DNA of 40,588 nt from Halobacteriales archaeon (lineage in GTDB: Archaea; Halobacteriota; Halobacteria; Halobacteriales; SKNY01): the NCBI GenBank assembly GCA_007118975.1, contig SKQO01000032.1, positions 1 through 40,588 of the forward strand. The letters are read 5' to 3'. Each line of letters starts with the position of its first letter. Within the stretch, counting starts at the first letter, position 1. A program made the position numbers and the translations under genes. The notes beneath the pieces are model-generated. The model made no database searches. It had not been told where the DNA came from and saw nothing but the letters and a program-made list of their open reading frames with translations. This document shows positions 1 through 7,214 of the stretch, piece by piece.

Positions 1-408
1 CTCCTCTAACTGTTGGCGAAACTGGCCGTCGATCAGGCCGACCGTCGGGAAGTTCTGGACCCCGGAGAACCCGCGACGAGCGATCTCCTCGAGGAAGTAA
101 TCCATCTCGCGGAACGGATCGGTGCCACAGACACCGGCCAACACCGGCGTATCCTCCACAACCGGAATCACTTCACGCGCCATGTCGAGGACAATTTGGT
201 TGGCGTCGCCATACGGGAGCATCCCCGCCAGCGAACCCCGACCGCTCATTCGGTACCGACCCGAGTTGTAGATAATAATCATGTCGACACCACCGCGCTC
301 GGCGAATTTTGCGGAGATCCCCGTCCCTGCTCCGGCGCCGATGATCGGTCGGCCCGCCGCAAGCTCTCCGTCGAGTCGTTCGAGCACGGCGTGTCTGTCG
401 AATTTCAT
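1..408 (-). CDS. PEP-hydrolase-like TIM-barrel protein (N-terminal part, runs off the window)
   Basis: Open frame on the minus strand from an ATG at 408 to the window edge, 136 codons without a stop. The translation begins [20 protein letters not shown] and continues with a glycine-rich [16 protein letters not shown] stretch, then [13 protein letters not shown] and [11 protein letters not shown]. These are characteristic of the TIM-barrel family annotated as phosphoenolpyruvate hydrolase-like (PF09370), usually about 275 residues, so roughly half is present. The gene lies 45 nt downstream of, and on the same strand as, the UPF0261 gene. In the plant Tm-1 protein these two domains are fused in one chain, so they probably work together here. 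The enzymatic activity is not established for this group. Family assignment is by eye. Confidence 0.85.
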   Translation of the reverse strand, partial: MKFDRHAVLERLDGELAAGRPIIGAGAGTGISAKFAERGGVDMIIIYNSGRYRMSGRGSLAGMLPYGDANQIVLDMAREVIPVVEDTPVLAGVCGTDPFREMDYFLEEIARRGFSGVQNFPTVGLIDGQFRQQLEE

Positions 409-453
409 ACCGAACCCACGACGACCGGTGTCGTTAACGTTATGCCCGAGCGG

Positions 454-1668
454 TCAGGAAGAACCCACGGTTCCCATTAACTCGTCCAGATGATTCGCCA
501 TCGCTTCAGCGAACGCCGGGTCGTTAATGTGTAGTTCGCATTCCTCGAGTCCCGGGCCCGTTAGGTGATCCCGGACGGCGTCGAACAGCTGCCGATCTGC
601 CGCCTCGTCGTGGAACGGCTCACCCGCAGCGTCGAGCATCGAGATCCCCTCACGTGATAGATATACGGCCGTGGGGCCCGTGGCCCGGTTGAGTTTCTCC
701 GCCAGCGTGTGACCAAGCGTCGCGTTTTCCGCGGGGGTGGTCCGCATCAGCGTGACTTCCGGGTTGTGCTGGTGGAACTGGCGATCCGCGAATTCGTTCG
801 GAATCGTTTCGGACGGACCAAAATTCACCATATCTAGCGCGCCGACGGACACGACCTGGGGGATCCCGCGGTCACCCGCCGCTTCAAGCCGATTCGGACC
901 TGCGCTGAGGGCACCCCCGACCAGTTCGTCGGCCAGCTCCGTGGTTGTCACGTCCAGCACACCGTCGATCGCTCCCTGGTCGATAAGGTTCTCAAGCGCA
1001 CGACCGCCAGTTCCCGTTGCGTGGAACACCACCACTTCGTACCCACGAGACTCGAGCTGTTCCCGGGCACGTTGCACACAGGGAGTAGTTACCCCGAACA
1101 TGGTGATCCCGATGACGGGTTTGTCTCCGGGTTCGACAGTCGCTGCATCCTCGACCATGCCGCCCACTGCCAGCGCGGCGTTTCTGATGATGCGTCGAGT
1201 GATACTGTTCAACCCCTCGATATCAGCCACGGAATACATCATCGCGATATCTCGCGACTGGACGTACGGCTGCACGTCCCCCGATGCCATGGTCGACAAC
1301 ATCACCTTGGGAACCCCGTACGGAATCGCCCGCATCGCCCGCGTGGCGACCGATGTGTTGCCGGAGCCACCGAGGCCGAAGACGGCCTGCAGCTCGCCCG
1401 AATCGTGTAGCTCCTCGGCGACAACAGCGGCCCCTTCACCCATTCGTTGCATTGCCGAGCCCCGATCTCCCGCGTCGACGAGCGCCTCGATTGTTGTGCC
1501 TGCACGATCAGCAACGACATTCCGCGTGGTGCCGGGTTCGATGGTGGGTGGATCCATGACGCCGACGTCGACAAGGTGTGTGTCCAGGCCTCTCTCTTCG
1601 AGCACGTCCCTCGCGAATTGAATCTCGGGCCCTTTCGTATCCAGGGTGGCAATGATGACGACGCTCAT
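454..1668 (-). CDS. Tm-1-like ATP-binding protein, UPF0261 family
   Basis: 404 residues. The frame opens further upstream, but family members begin at the ATG at 1668 (MSVVIIATLDTKGPEIQFAR), so that start is chosen. The family is seen in the DTKG N-terminus, the central STMASGDVQPYV and MMYSVADIEGLN stretches, and a second domain with KPVIGITMFGVTTPC, VFHATGTGGRALE and the DVTTTEL block. Proteins of this family resemble the N-terminal ATP-binding domain of tomato Tm-1; the cellular reaction in prokaryotes is unknown. The partner TIM-barrel gene follows on the same strand at 408. The gene diverges from the IclR-type regulator at 1918, with 249 nt between the two starts, an arrangement that often means the regulator controls its neighbour. 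That regulatory link is inference. Confidence 0.9.
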   Translation of the reverse strand: MSVVIIATLDTKGPEIQFARDVLEERGLDTHLVDVGVMDPPTIEPGTTRNVVADRAGTTIEALVDAGDRGSAMQRMGEGAAVVAEELHDSGELQAVFGLGGSGNTSVATRAMRAIPYGVPKVMLSTMASGDVQPYVQSRDIAMMYSVADIEGLNSITRRIIRNAALAVGGMVEDAATVEPGDKPVIGITMFGVTTPCVQRAREQLESRGYEVVVFHATGTGGRALENLIDQGAIDGVLDVTTTELADELVGGALSAGPNRLEAAGDRGIPQVVSVGALDMVNFGPSETIPNEFADRQFHQHNPEVTLMRTTPAENATLGHTLAEKLNRATGPTAVYLSREGISMLDAAGEPFHDEAADRQLFDAVRDHLTGPGLEECELHINDPAFAEAMANHLDELMGTVGSS

Positions 1669-1886
1669 GGGCGAGACCGACGCAGTTGGACCCCTTAGCA
1701 TTATGGCCACGATGTGGGGATTGGACGGGCACACCCAGAAGAGACATTCCGGTCAGGCCGCAAACTCGACACTACGCCTCGTCAGTGAGGCCAGCCCTCG
1801 AGTAAATGTTCGTAAACTTCGTGAGAGAGTCCGGAAGCGTACGGGTAACAACGGCCATCTTGTATAATCGTCCTTTTATTCCGTAC

Positions 1887-1897
1887 CTTTATATTTA
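1887..1897 (+). promoter_or_regulatory. TATA-like element of the IclR gene
   Basis: The sequence ctttatattta is centred about 26 nt upstream of the ATG at 1918, with no purine-rich ribosome binding site between. This spacing fits an archaeal TATA box giving a leaderless transcript and supports 1918 over the GTG at 1903 as the start. Confidence 0.65.
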
Positions 1898-1917
1898 CAA
1901 ACGTGTTGATTCATCAC

Positions 1918-2682
1918 ATGCCAGATCCGGACATGCCCCGGACGTTGCAAACTTCCTCCAACACGTTGGCCATCGTAAATGAGATCAAGCGTTTGGACGG
2001 CGCGCGATTGAGCGAGCTCGCGGACCAGCTCGACCTCTCAAGGAGCACGGTCCACGTCCACCTACAGACACTACTCGATCGACGATTTATCGTAAAACAC
2101 GGCAACGAGTATCGAATCGGTTTCAAATTCTTTCATCTCGGGGAGTACGCGAGACACCAAGATCCGCGGTACGGCCTTGGACGAGAAAAGGTGAAACGTC
2201 TCGCCGAACGGACGACAGAAGAGGCGAACTTCGTTGTGGAGGATCACGGCCGTACCATCATTCTTTTCGCCGCCGTTAGCACGCCGCACGAGGAGGGATT
2301 TCAAATCGGCCAGTACTTCTACATGCATAACACTGCCAGCGGAAAGGCCATGCTGTCTCAGTATTCAGATAAGCGAATCAATGCTATACTCGATGAGTGG
2401 GGACTTCCCCGAGAAACCGAACATACGATCACCGATCGCGATGAACTCTTCAAAGAGATCGAGCGGACGCGTGAGAGGGGGTACGCGGTAAATCGTCAGG
2501 AAGCACTCGAGGGCTTGCGGGCCATCGCAGTTCCGGTGTTAACACCAAATGGGAGCGTTTTCGCGTCGATCGACATTTACGGTCCTTCCTACCGGCTGGC
2601 GCCCGACGAGGAACTTGCGGCGGCGATCCAAGCTGAAGTCGATGACCTAGAGGAGGAGATCAGTTCGTACGGATATTTTTGA
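1918..2682 (+). CDS. IclR-family transcriptional regulator
   Basis: 254 residues from the ATG at 1918; an in-frame ATG at 1933 is an alternative. The N-terminal winged helix-turn-helix covers about residues 14-65 (LSELADQLDLSRSTVHVHL). The C-terminal effector-binding domain shows family hallmarks: HNTASGKAML in the middle and GYAVNRQEALEGLRAIAVPV near residue 190-210. IclR proteins in haloarchaea typically sense a sugar or aromatic metabolite and control adjacent catabolic genes. The nearest target candidates are the divergent UPF0261 pair and, across the IS element, the isomerase and dehydrogenase genes from 4106 on. It is followed after 134 nt by an insertion sequence, so any original downstream partner has been separated. 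Confidence 0.93.
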   Translation: MPDPDMPRTLQTSSNTLAIVNEIKRLDGARLSELADQLDLSRSTVHVHLQTLLDRRFIVKHGNEYRIGFKFFHLGEYARHQDPRYGLGREKVKRLAERTTEEANFVVEDHGRTIILFAAVSTPHEEGFQIGQYFYMHNTASGKAMLSQYSDKRINAILDEWGLPRETEHTITDRDELFKEIERTRERGYAVNRQEALEGLRAIAVPVLTPNGSVFASIDIYGPSYRLAPDEELAAAIQAEVDDLEEEISSYGYF

Positions 2683-2816
2683 CCACCGAAAGCCTAGCAG
2701 TGCTTTGCAAGAGACGCTAGTGTGATACGTATAACTCGGCTGCTAGGATGCCGGCGATAATTCCTGCGTTATATATAAACATCCGATATGGCAAGACCCA
2801 TTAGTAGTTTTGGACC

Positions 2817-2825
2817 GGTACTCGG
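2817..2825. repeat. Left target-site duplication of the IS6-family element
   Basis: GGTACTCGG lies directly before the left terminal repeat and recurs directly after the right one (3544-3552). IS6-family elements usually make 8-bp duplications; the ninth base match may be coincidence or reflect an extra terminal G in the element. Confidence 0.85.
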
Positions 2826-2838
2826 GGCACTGTTCAAT
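2826..2838 (+). repeat. Left terminal inverted repeat of the IS
   Basis: GGCACTGTTCAAT, perfectly complementary over 13 bp to the right end at 3531-3543. Confidence 0.9.
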
Positions 2839-2840
2839 CG

Positions 2841-2860
2841 CGTCAGACGCGCGTCTGACG
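2841..2860. repeat. 20-bp perfect palindrome just inside the left IS end
   Basis: CGTCAGACGC followed immediately by its exact reverse complement, giving a 20-bp palindrome without spacer that starts 2 nt inside the left terminal repeat. It lies between the IS end and the transposase start, where a transposase-binding or transcription-blocking structure could act. The role is unknown. Confidence 0.8.
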
Positions 2861-2900
2861 ATAAGCTCTCAAAGAACGAGGCGGGTAATTCTGAGTGTCT

Positions 2901-3535
2901 ATGTCCGAATTTCCCCGCCTCGGTGGACCGAGCAAAGCTATCCAACTACATTTTGTGGAACGAGTCCACACACCGGTCGAGCTGATGCGGCTGGCCGTCC
3001 AAACGCATCTCGGTGGATTATCACTGTCAGAAACACGACTGATGTTACAGCGTTTCGGCGTCGATCGTGTTTGCTCGACCATCCACTACTGGGTGAAGAA
3101 AAGCGACCTGGAACCGGCTGGCGGCTGCCAGCCGGATCAGGTCGCGTTGGATGAGACGGTGATCAACGTCAATGGCGAGCGGTTTGGGTTGTTCGGTGCG
3201 GTTGATCCCGAAACCGGGAGAATCCTCCATATTCGGCTGTTTTCCCACCGGACGATCGTCACGACGAAGATCTTTCTTGACGAACTCGCCGAGAAACACG
3301 ACGTCGAAGACGCCGAGTTTCTCGTCGACCGAGCGCCGTGGTTGCACGCCGCGTTGTCGAACGAGGACTTGCGTTTCGACACGAAACGTTCGGTGATCGC
3401 AATCCGGTTGAACGGGCGTTTCAAGAGATCAAAAGACGGACAGAACAGTTTTACAATTCGTTTAGTCACGCTGATCCGAAGACCGTCGATCAATGGCTGA
3501 AAGCATTAGCTTGGAAACACAATGAGCTTAATTGA
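2901..3535 (+). pseudogene. IS6-family transposase, frameshifted near 3377
   Basis: The start is ATG 2901 (MSEFPRLGGPSKAIQLHFVE); a GTG at 2895 is possible. The N-terminal half reads VQTHLGGLSLSETRLML and YWVKKSD, then the catalytic core with the first Asp in ALDETVIN and the second in LVDRAPWL. After DLRF at about 3377 the family sequence continues in the next frame (RHETFGDRNPVERAFQEIKR), which supplies the catalytic Glu, and ends with NELN at 3535. A single missing base between ttc and cga explains the break. With that base restored the protein would be about 211 residues, full length for the family. No obvious slippery heptamer supports programmed frameshifting, so it is called a pseudogene. 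Confidence 0.88.
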
Positions 3536-3543
3536 ACAGTGCC
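3531..3543 (+). repeat. Right terminal inverted repeat of the IS
   Basis: ATTGAACAGTGCC, the exact complement of 2826-2838. It overlaps the last codons of the transposase frame (stop at 3533-3535). Confidence 0.9.
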
Positions 3544-3552
3544 GGTACTCGG
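3544..3552. repeat. Right target-site duplication
   Basis: GGTACTCGG, identical to 2817-2825 on the other side of the element. Confidence 0.85.
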
Positions 3553-4072
3553 TTACAACCGTTTGTTATCAGAACCCATGCAATAAGCCCTCCAGCGCGA
3601 TCAATGAAGCTGCGAAACAGCCTCCCTTGTTTCACAGTATCGGCCCGCTACACCGTTGCGATCCGACGAAAAACTTAGAGATTTACGTCTCACGGATATT
3701 TATAAATTACCTTCGCAAACTATCATTGACGTTTTCGCGATACCGATGGTAAATTTGACACCTGATCGTAGTCAATTAGTTTTCAGTTTACTACCCTTCA
3801 CACGAGGGCGCGTTCAATGATCGGGTAATCTCACAACTCCCAATTCAGCGGATCGGGCCACGTCACCGAAACAGTGAACAGCACGATCCAGATCGGTAGT
3901 ATGCCTCCTGGGTGAGGGTATCGCCTCCCGTCTCGTACTCTGGCCTACGGTATCGAACGCAATTGGACTCGGCGATTCAGGAAGTCCTGGGTGGCGAACA
4001 AATGTGGCGCATGGAGGTGTTGCTGGATCGGAGCTACAAGGGGCCTCAATGTCACAATCCGGCCGCATCAAT
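3553..4072. other. Non-coding stretch between the IS and the first isomerase gene
   Basis: No convincing gene. A strong TATA-like run (atatttataaat, about 3699-3711) is followed by an ATG at 3746 that opens only 24 codons, so it may be a promoter that has lost its gene. When the IS and one duplication are removed in silico, the frame across the insertion site (ATG 2788) also closes after 23 codons, so the IS did not visibly interrupt a gene. Confidence 0.5.
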
Positions 4073-4081
4073 ACATTTAAT
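4073..4081 (+). promoter_or_regulatory. TATA-like element of the first isomerase gene
   Basis: acatttaat is centred about 29 nt before the ATG at 4106, with no ribosome binding site visible. This fits a leaderless or nearly leaderless transcript and supports the 4106 start over upstream ones. Confidence 0.55.
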
Positions 4082-4105
4082 CCTCAACTGATCACGGGAA
4101 CTCGT

Positions 4106-4912
4106 ATGCAGTACGGAATGAGCGAAGTAGGCTTTCCCCACGAGGACCTGGATCGAAGCTTCGAATGCCTCGCGGCAGCTGGCTACCACGGCGTTGAAAT
4201 TAAAGTCACCGAAGACCGCCTCGAAGACCCTACGCAGCTCGACCGCTTGCAGGATTTGGCGCGTGAGCATGACTTGACGATCCCGATTGTAATAGCCAAC
4301 GCCGGCCAAGGAGGACCACTCGGGCACCCGGACGAGGATATCCGAGGCGATCGGGTCGAAACGGCCACAGACTTGATCGCTGAGGTTTCGAGGACACTGG
4401 ATGACGTGGAGACAATCCTTGTTGTTCCGGGCGGCGTTTCCGAGGAAATTCCATACGATACGGCATACGAGAACGCGCGACGGTCCCTCGAGACAATCGA
4501 CGACGTAGCTGCCGATCATGGCGTCAACATCGGTATCGAGAACGTGTGGAACCGATTTCTGCTGTCTCCACTCGAATTTGCGTCGTTCATCGACGACGTC
4601 TCACAGCGTGGCGCAGTGGGTGCGTATTTTGACGTCGGGAATGTCATGCAGTACGGATATCCCCAGCAATGGATCGACATTCTCGGCGAACGGATCGAAA
4701 AAATCCACGTCAAGGATTTCCAAGCAGATATCGGGAACATCCGTGGATTCACTTACCCCACGCAGGGTGACGTGCCATGGGATGCAGTACGTGATTCGCT
4801 ACATGAGCTCAGTTATGATGGCTGGATCACCGTCGAAGTCTCGCCATACCCGACCAACCCACACGAAATGCCAGCACACGTACTGGACAATTTGAAAGAC
4901 GTATTTTCGTGA
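4106..4912 (+). CDS. Sugar phosphate isomerase/epimerase (xylose isomerase-like TIM barrel), paralogue A
   Basis: 268 residues from ATG 4106 (MQYGMSEVGFPHEDLDRSFE); upstream in-frame codons do not look like family sequence. Features of the AP-endonuclease-2/xylose-isomerase-like barrel are visible: AAGYHGVEIKV near the N-terminus, VNIGIENVWNRFLLSP (metal-ligand Glu), GAYFDVGNV (Asp), KIHVKDF (His and Asp) and WITVEVSPY (Glu). These residues form the divalent metal site of the family. Members interconvert ketoses or epimerise sugars and keto-sugars; the substrate cannot be read from sequence. It is closely similar to the next gene (5123-5914) over the whole length, so the two are tandem duplicates. 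A dehydrogenase of the Gfo/Idh/MocA type follows. Confidence 0.9.
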   Translation: MQYGMSEVGFPHEDLDRSFECLAAAGYHGVEIKVTEDRLEDPTQLDRLQDLAREHDLTIPIVIANAGQGGPLGHPDEDIRGDRVETATDLIAEVSRTLDDVETILVVPGGVSEEIPYDTAYENARRSLETIDDVAADHGVNIGIENVWNRFLLSPLEFASFIDDVSQRGAVGAYFDVGNVMQYGYPQQWIDILGERIEKIHVKDFQADIGNIRGFTYPTQGDVPWDAVRDSLHELSYDGWITVEVSPYPTNPHEMPAHVLDNLKDVFS

Positions 4913-5083
4913 CACGGAAGTGTGGATCCCCGGGTCGTACGGTCGACTTGTCCTCGGGCCCCGCACGTGGGTGATATTTCACGAGGGCACCACCCAACCG
5001 TCGCATTACCGTTCATCCATCCCAGGCTACGATTGTCACCCCGGCGGAGCCAGTTGCATGGTGGCAAGTCGGCGGCCCAGTCG

Positions 5084-5094
5084 TTACATTATAG
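5084..5094 (+). promoter_or_regulatory. Possible TATA element of paralogue B
   Basis: ttacattata lies about 30-38 nt before the ATG at 5123. The spacing is slightly longer than ideal, so the assignment is tentative. Confidence 0.4.
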
Positions 5095-5122
5095 TGGGCT
5101 GGCGGCGCTCCGAAAGCTAGCG

Positions 5123-5914
5123 ATGCAATACAGTCTTAACCAGATGGGGTTCCCGTCCGACGACTTCGAGGAGAACCTGTCATATCTGGCTGAGGTCAGT
5201 TACGACGGCGTGGAGTTGGATCTGACGACCGAGACGGGGCTGGGAGATCCCGAGATGCTGGAAGAAAAGCGTGACCTAGTGGTCGACAACGATCTCGAGG
5301 TTCCCACCGTCCTGACTTCCCATCACGGTGAATACCCACTGACCAGTGACGATGCAGCGGTGCGAGAACAAGGGATCCATCACTGTACGCAAGCCATTGA
5401 AGCCGCCGACATTCTCGGCGCCGAAACCGTCCTGGTCGTTCCCGGGTGGGTCGACAAGAAGACCCGGTACGATCATGCCTACGACAACGCGTTGGCATCA
5501 ATCAAAATTCTCGCTGAGACGGCGGAGACGTACGAAATCACGGTCGCCGTCGAGAACATCGGAAGCAGTTTCTTCCTCTCGCCGCTGGAAGTGTGCCGGT
5601 TCATCGACGAGGCGACACAGGCGGGTCCCGTGGGCATGTACTTCGACGTGGGCAACATTTCGCGGTTCGGGTATCCGTCACAGTGGATCCGCATCCTCGA
5701 GGACAGGCTCGCGAAACTCCACATCAAGGATTACAAGGAGGGGAATGGGTCGACCTATCCGCCGCAAGGAGACATTGATTGGTACGACGTGGCGGACGCG
5801 GTAGAGGAGATCGGATACGAGGGATGGATCACCGCGGAGGTCCCACCCTATCAGTGCCATGGTGATCTGATGCCCCCGCAGGTCCTCACAAACCTCAAAG
5901 CGATCTTCGAATAA
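5123..5914 (+). CDS. Sugar phosphate isomerase/epimerase (xylose isomerase-like TIM barrel), paralogue B
   Basis: 263 residues from ATG 5123 (MQYSLNQMGFPSDDFEENLS). The frame is open upstream to 4922, but that part has no resemblance to family N-termini and the start aligns with paralogue A. The metal-site segments recur: VAVENIGSSFFLSP, GMYFDVGNISRFGYPSQW, KLHIKDYKEG and WITAEVPPY. The STYPPQGDIDW segment matches TYPTQGDVPW of paralogue A. Keeping two diverged copies side by side suggests two related substrates or two consecutive steps, for example epimerisation and isomerisation or elimination of a keto-sugar. That is inference. The dehydrogenase gene at 6076 follows on the same strand. Confidence 0.9.
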   Translation: MQYSLNQMGFPSDDFEENLSYLAEVSYDGVELDLTTETGLGDPEMLEEKRDLVVDNDLEVPTVLTSHHGEYPLTSDDAAVREQGIHHCTQAIEAADILGAETVLVVPGWVDKKTRYDHAYDNALASIKILAETAETYEITVAVENIGSSFFLSPLEVCRFIDEATQAGPVGMYFDVGNISRFGYPSQWIRILEDRLAKLHIKDYKEGNGSTYPPQGDIDWYDVADAVEEIGYEGWITAEVPPYQCHGDLMPPQVLTNLKAIFE

Positions 5915-6046
5915 TCCTGGCTCCGGAATCACCCCGAGTCAGGGACGATTGCTCGTGAAGCCACGCGGCGCCAAGACGAACGACCGCGGAACAGGATGCC
6001 CGCCATCCAAAATCGGACGGGGGACGACCACCGGCAACCCTAGGGC

Positions 6047-6054
6047 TTTATTCA
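6047..6054 (+). promoter_or_regulatory. TATA-like element of the Gfo/Idh gene
   Basis: The tttattca stretch is centred about 26 nt before the ATG at 6076, with no ribosome binding site, fitting a leaderless transcript. It indicates that the dehydrogenase can be transcribed independently of the isomerases. Confidence 0.6.
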
Positions 6055-6075
6055 AGGTTGCGAAGAGGCCACTGC

Positions 6076-7038
6076 ATGGACATCGGATTCATTGGTGCCG
6101 GTAATATCGCGGGGGCGCACCTGGAGAACCTGGACGAGATTAGCGATGCAAACGTCGTCGCTGTCTGTGATGTCGACGAAGAGACAGCCCAAGAAGCCGC
6201 GGAACCCCGGGAAGCTGCCGTTTACAACAGTCACGAGCGATTGTACGAGGAGGAATCCCTCGATGCGGTCTATATCTGCATCCCGCCGTTCGCACATACC
6301 GACCAGGAGATCATGGCAGCTGAACGGGGGATCGACATGTTCATCGAAAAACCGGTTGCACTCGACCTGGATCTCGCCGACCGCGTCGGGGGTGTGATTG
6401 CCGAACACGACGTGATCACGCAGGTTGGCTACACGTTTCGCTACAGCGATCTGATCGAACACGTAAAAGAGCTCCTCGAGGGACGCTCTATCGGGCTGAT
6501 CCAACGTGACCGGCTGGGTGGGCTGCCCTCCACCCCGTGGTGGCGCGTGAAATCGAAATCCGGCGGCCAGGTCGTCGAGATGACGACGCACGGGTACGAC
6601 CTGATGCGGTATCTTGCGGGCGATGTGTCTCAGGTATCTGCGAACGGTAATCGCGTCGTGCTCACCGACGAAATCGACTTTGAAGAGTCGGTTGCGTCGA
6701 TCATGGAACACGAAAACGGGGCGATCAGCCAGATCAACTCGAGTTGTGCCTACGACGGCTGGCATGCGACAACCACGATCCTCGCTGACGGGGTCGCACT
6801 CGAACTCGACCGGGGGGACGGGCTCGTGAGCGGGACAGTGGATGGTGAATCCTACGAGTATCAAGGAGGGAACGACGCGATGTTGGAGGAGGACAAAGCG
6901 TTCGTGCGAGCGGTACAGGAGCAAGATCCAGACCTCACACGATCACCGTACGCTGACGCGGTCAAGACCCTGGAGGTAACACTGAGCGTCTACGAGGCTA
7001 TCGAGCAGAGGGAACCTGTCACTCTCACACGCCCCTAA
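6076..7038 (+). CDS. Gfo/Idh/MocA-family NAD(P)-dependent oxidoreductase
   Basis: 320 residues from ATG 6076 (MDIGFIGAGNIAGAH). The N-terminal Rossmann fold shows GFIGAGNIAGAHLENL, then the family signature EKPVALDLDLADRV near residue 95 with the conserved EKP lysine. The central GGQVVEMTTHGYDLMRYL block holds the conserved His and Asp expected at the active site. Members oxidise a hydroxyl of a sugar, inositol or glycoside with NAD(P). It sits directly after two TIM-barrel isomerases, a pairing seen in inositol catabolism and in 3-keto-glycoside pathways. The exact substrate is unknown. The minus-strand open frame across it is a high-GC shadow. Confidence 0.93.
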   Translation: MDIGFIGAGNIAGAHLENLDEISDANVVAVCDVDEETAQEAAEPREAAVYNSHERLYEEESLDAVYICIPPFAHTDQEIMAAERGIDMFIEKPVALDLDLADRVGGVIAEHDVITQVGYTFRYSDLIEHVKELLEGRSIGLIQRDRLGGLPSTPWWRVKSKSGGQVVEMTTHGYDLMRYLAGDVSQVSANGNRVVLTDEIDFEESVASIMEHENGAISQINSSCAYDGWHATTTILADGVALELDRGDGLVSGTVDGESYEYQGGNDAMLEEDKAFVRAVQEQDPDLTRSPYADAVKTLEVTLSVYEAIEQREPVTLTRP

Positions 7039-7177
7039 GCGATACGCCCCTCACGGTGGGCTCCCGGACGAGCAGGGAACCTCAGGATGGGGCGCAGGGT
7101 GCGGAAAAACCGATCTTACCCATTGTGAGCCGTGATGAAACAGAGGCAATCCCGTAAAGTAAATTCCCAGAATCCGA

Positions 7178-7187
7178 ATATTTATTA
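7178..7187 (+). promoter_or_regulatory. TATA-like element of the first solute-binding protein gene
   Basis: atatttatta is centred about 32 nt before the ATG at 7215, a little further than in a strict leaderless promoter. Confidence 0.5.
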
Positions 7188-7214
7188 CGGAAGGAATATC
7201 AATCTTGACACACG

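Larger units (their letters stand above)
2826..3543 (+). mobile_element. IS6-family insertion sequence, about 718 bp
   Basis: The element is bounded by 13-bp perfect inverted repeats (GGCACTGTTCAAT at 2826-2838 and its complement at 3531-3543) and flanked by a GGTACTCGG direct repeat on both sides. The GGCACTGTT end resembles the ends known for IS6/IS26 relatives. It carries one transposase gene of IS6 type, close to the family length of about 210 residues. Intact duplications and ends indicate a recent insertion, although the transposase now has a frameshift, so the copy is probably not self-mobile but could be moved in trans. It sits between the IclR gene and the isomerase cluster. Confidence 0.92.

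Noticed and set aside
737-1621. 294-codon plus-strand frame opposite the UPF0261 gene
   Set aside because: Ser/Pro/Arg-rich shadow; the minus-strand protein has well-defined family motifs.
2788-2825. Gene start interrupted by the IS insertion (MARPISSFGPVLG)
   Set aside because: Removing the element and one duplication gives a frame that ends after 23 codons, so no gene appears to have been disrupted.
2901-3535. Programmed -1 frameshifting in the IS6 transposase
   Set aside because: No convincing slippery heptamer at the junction, and one missing base explains the break more simply.
6052-6924. 290-codon minus-strand frame across the Gfo/Idh gene
   Set aside because: Shadow of a clearly recognisable oxidoreductase; no family features in the translation.
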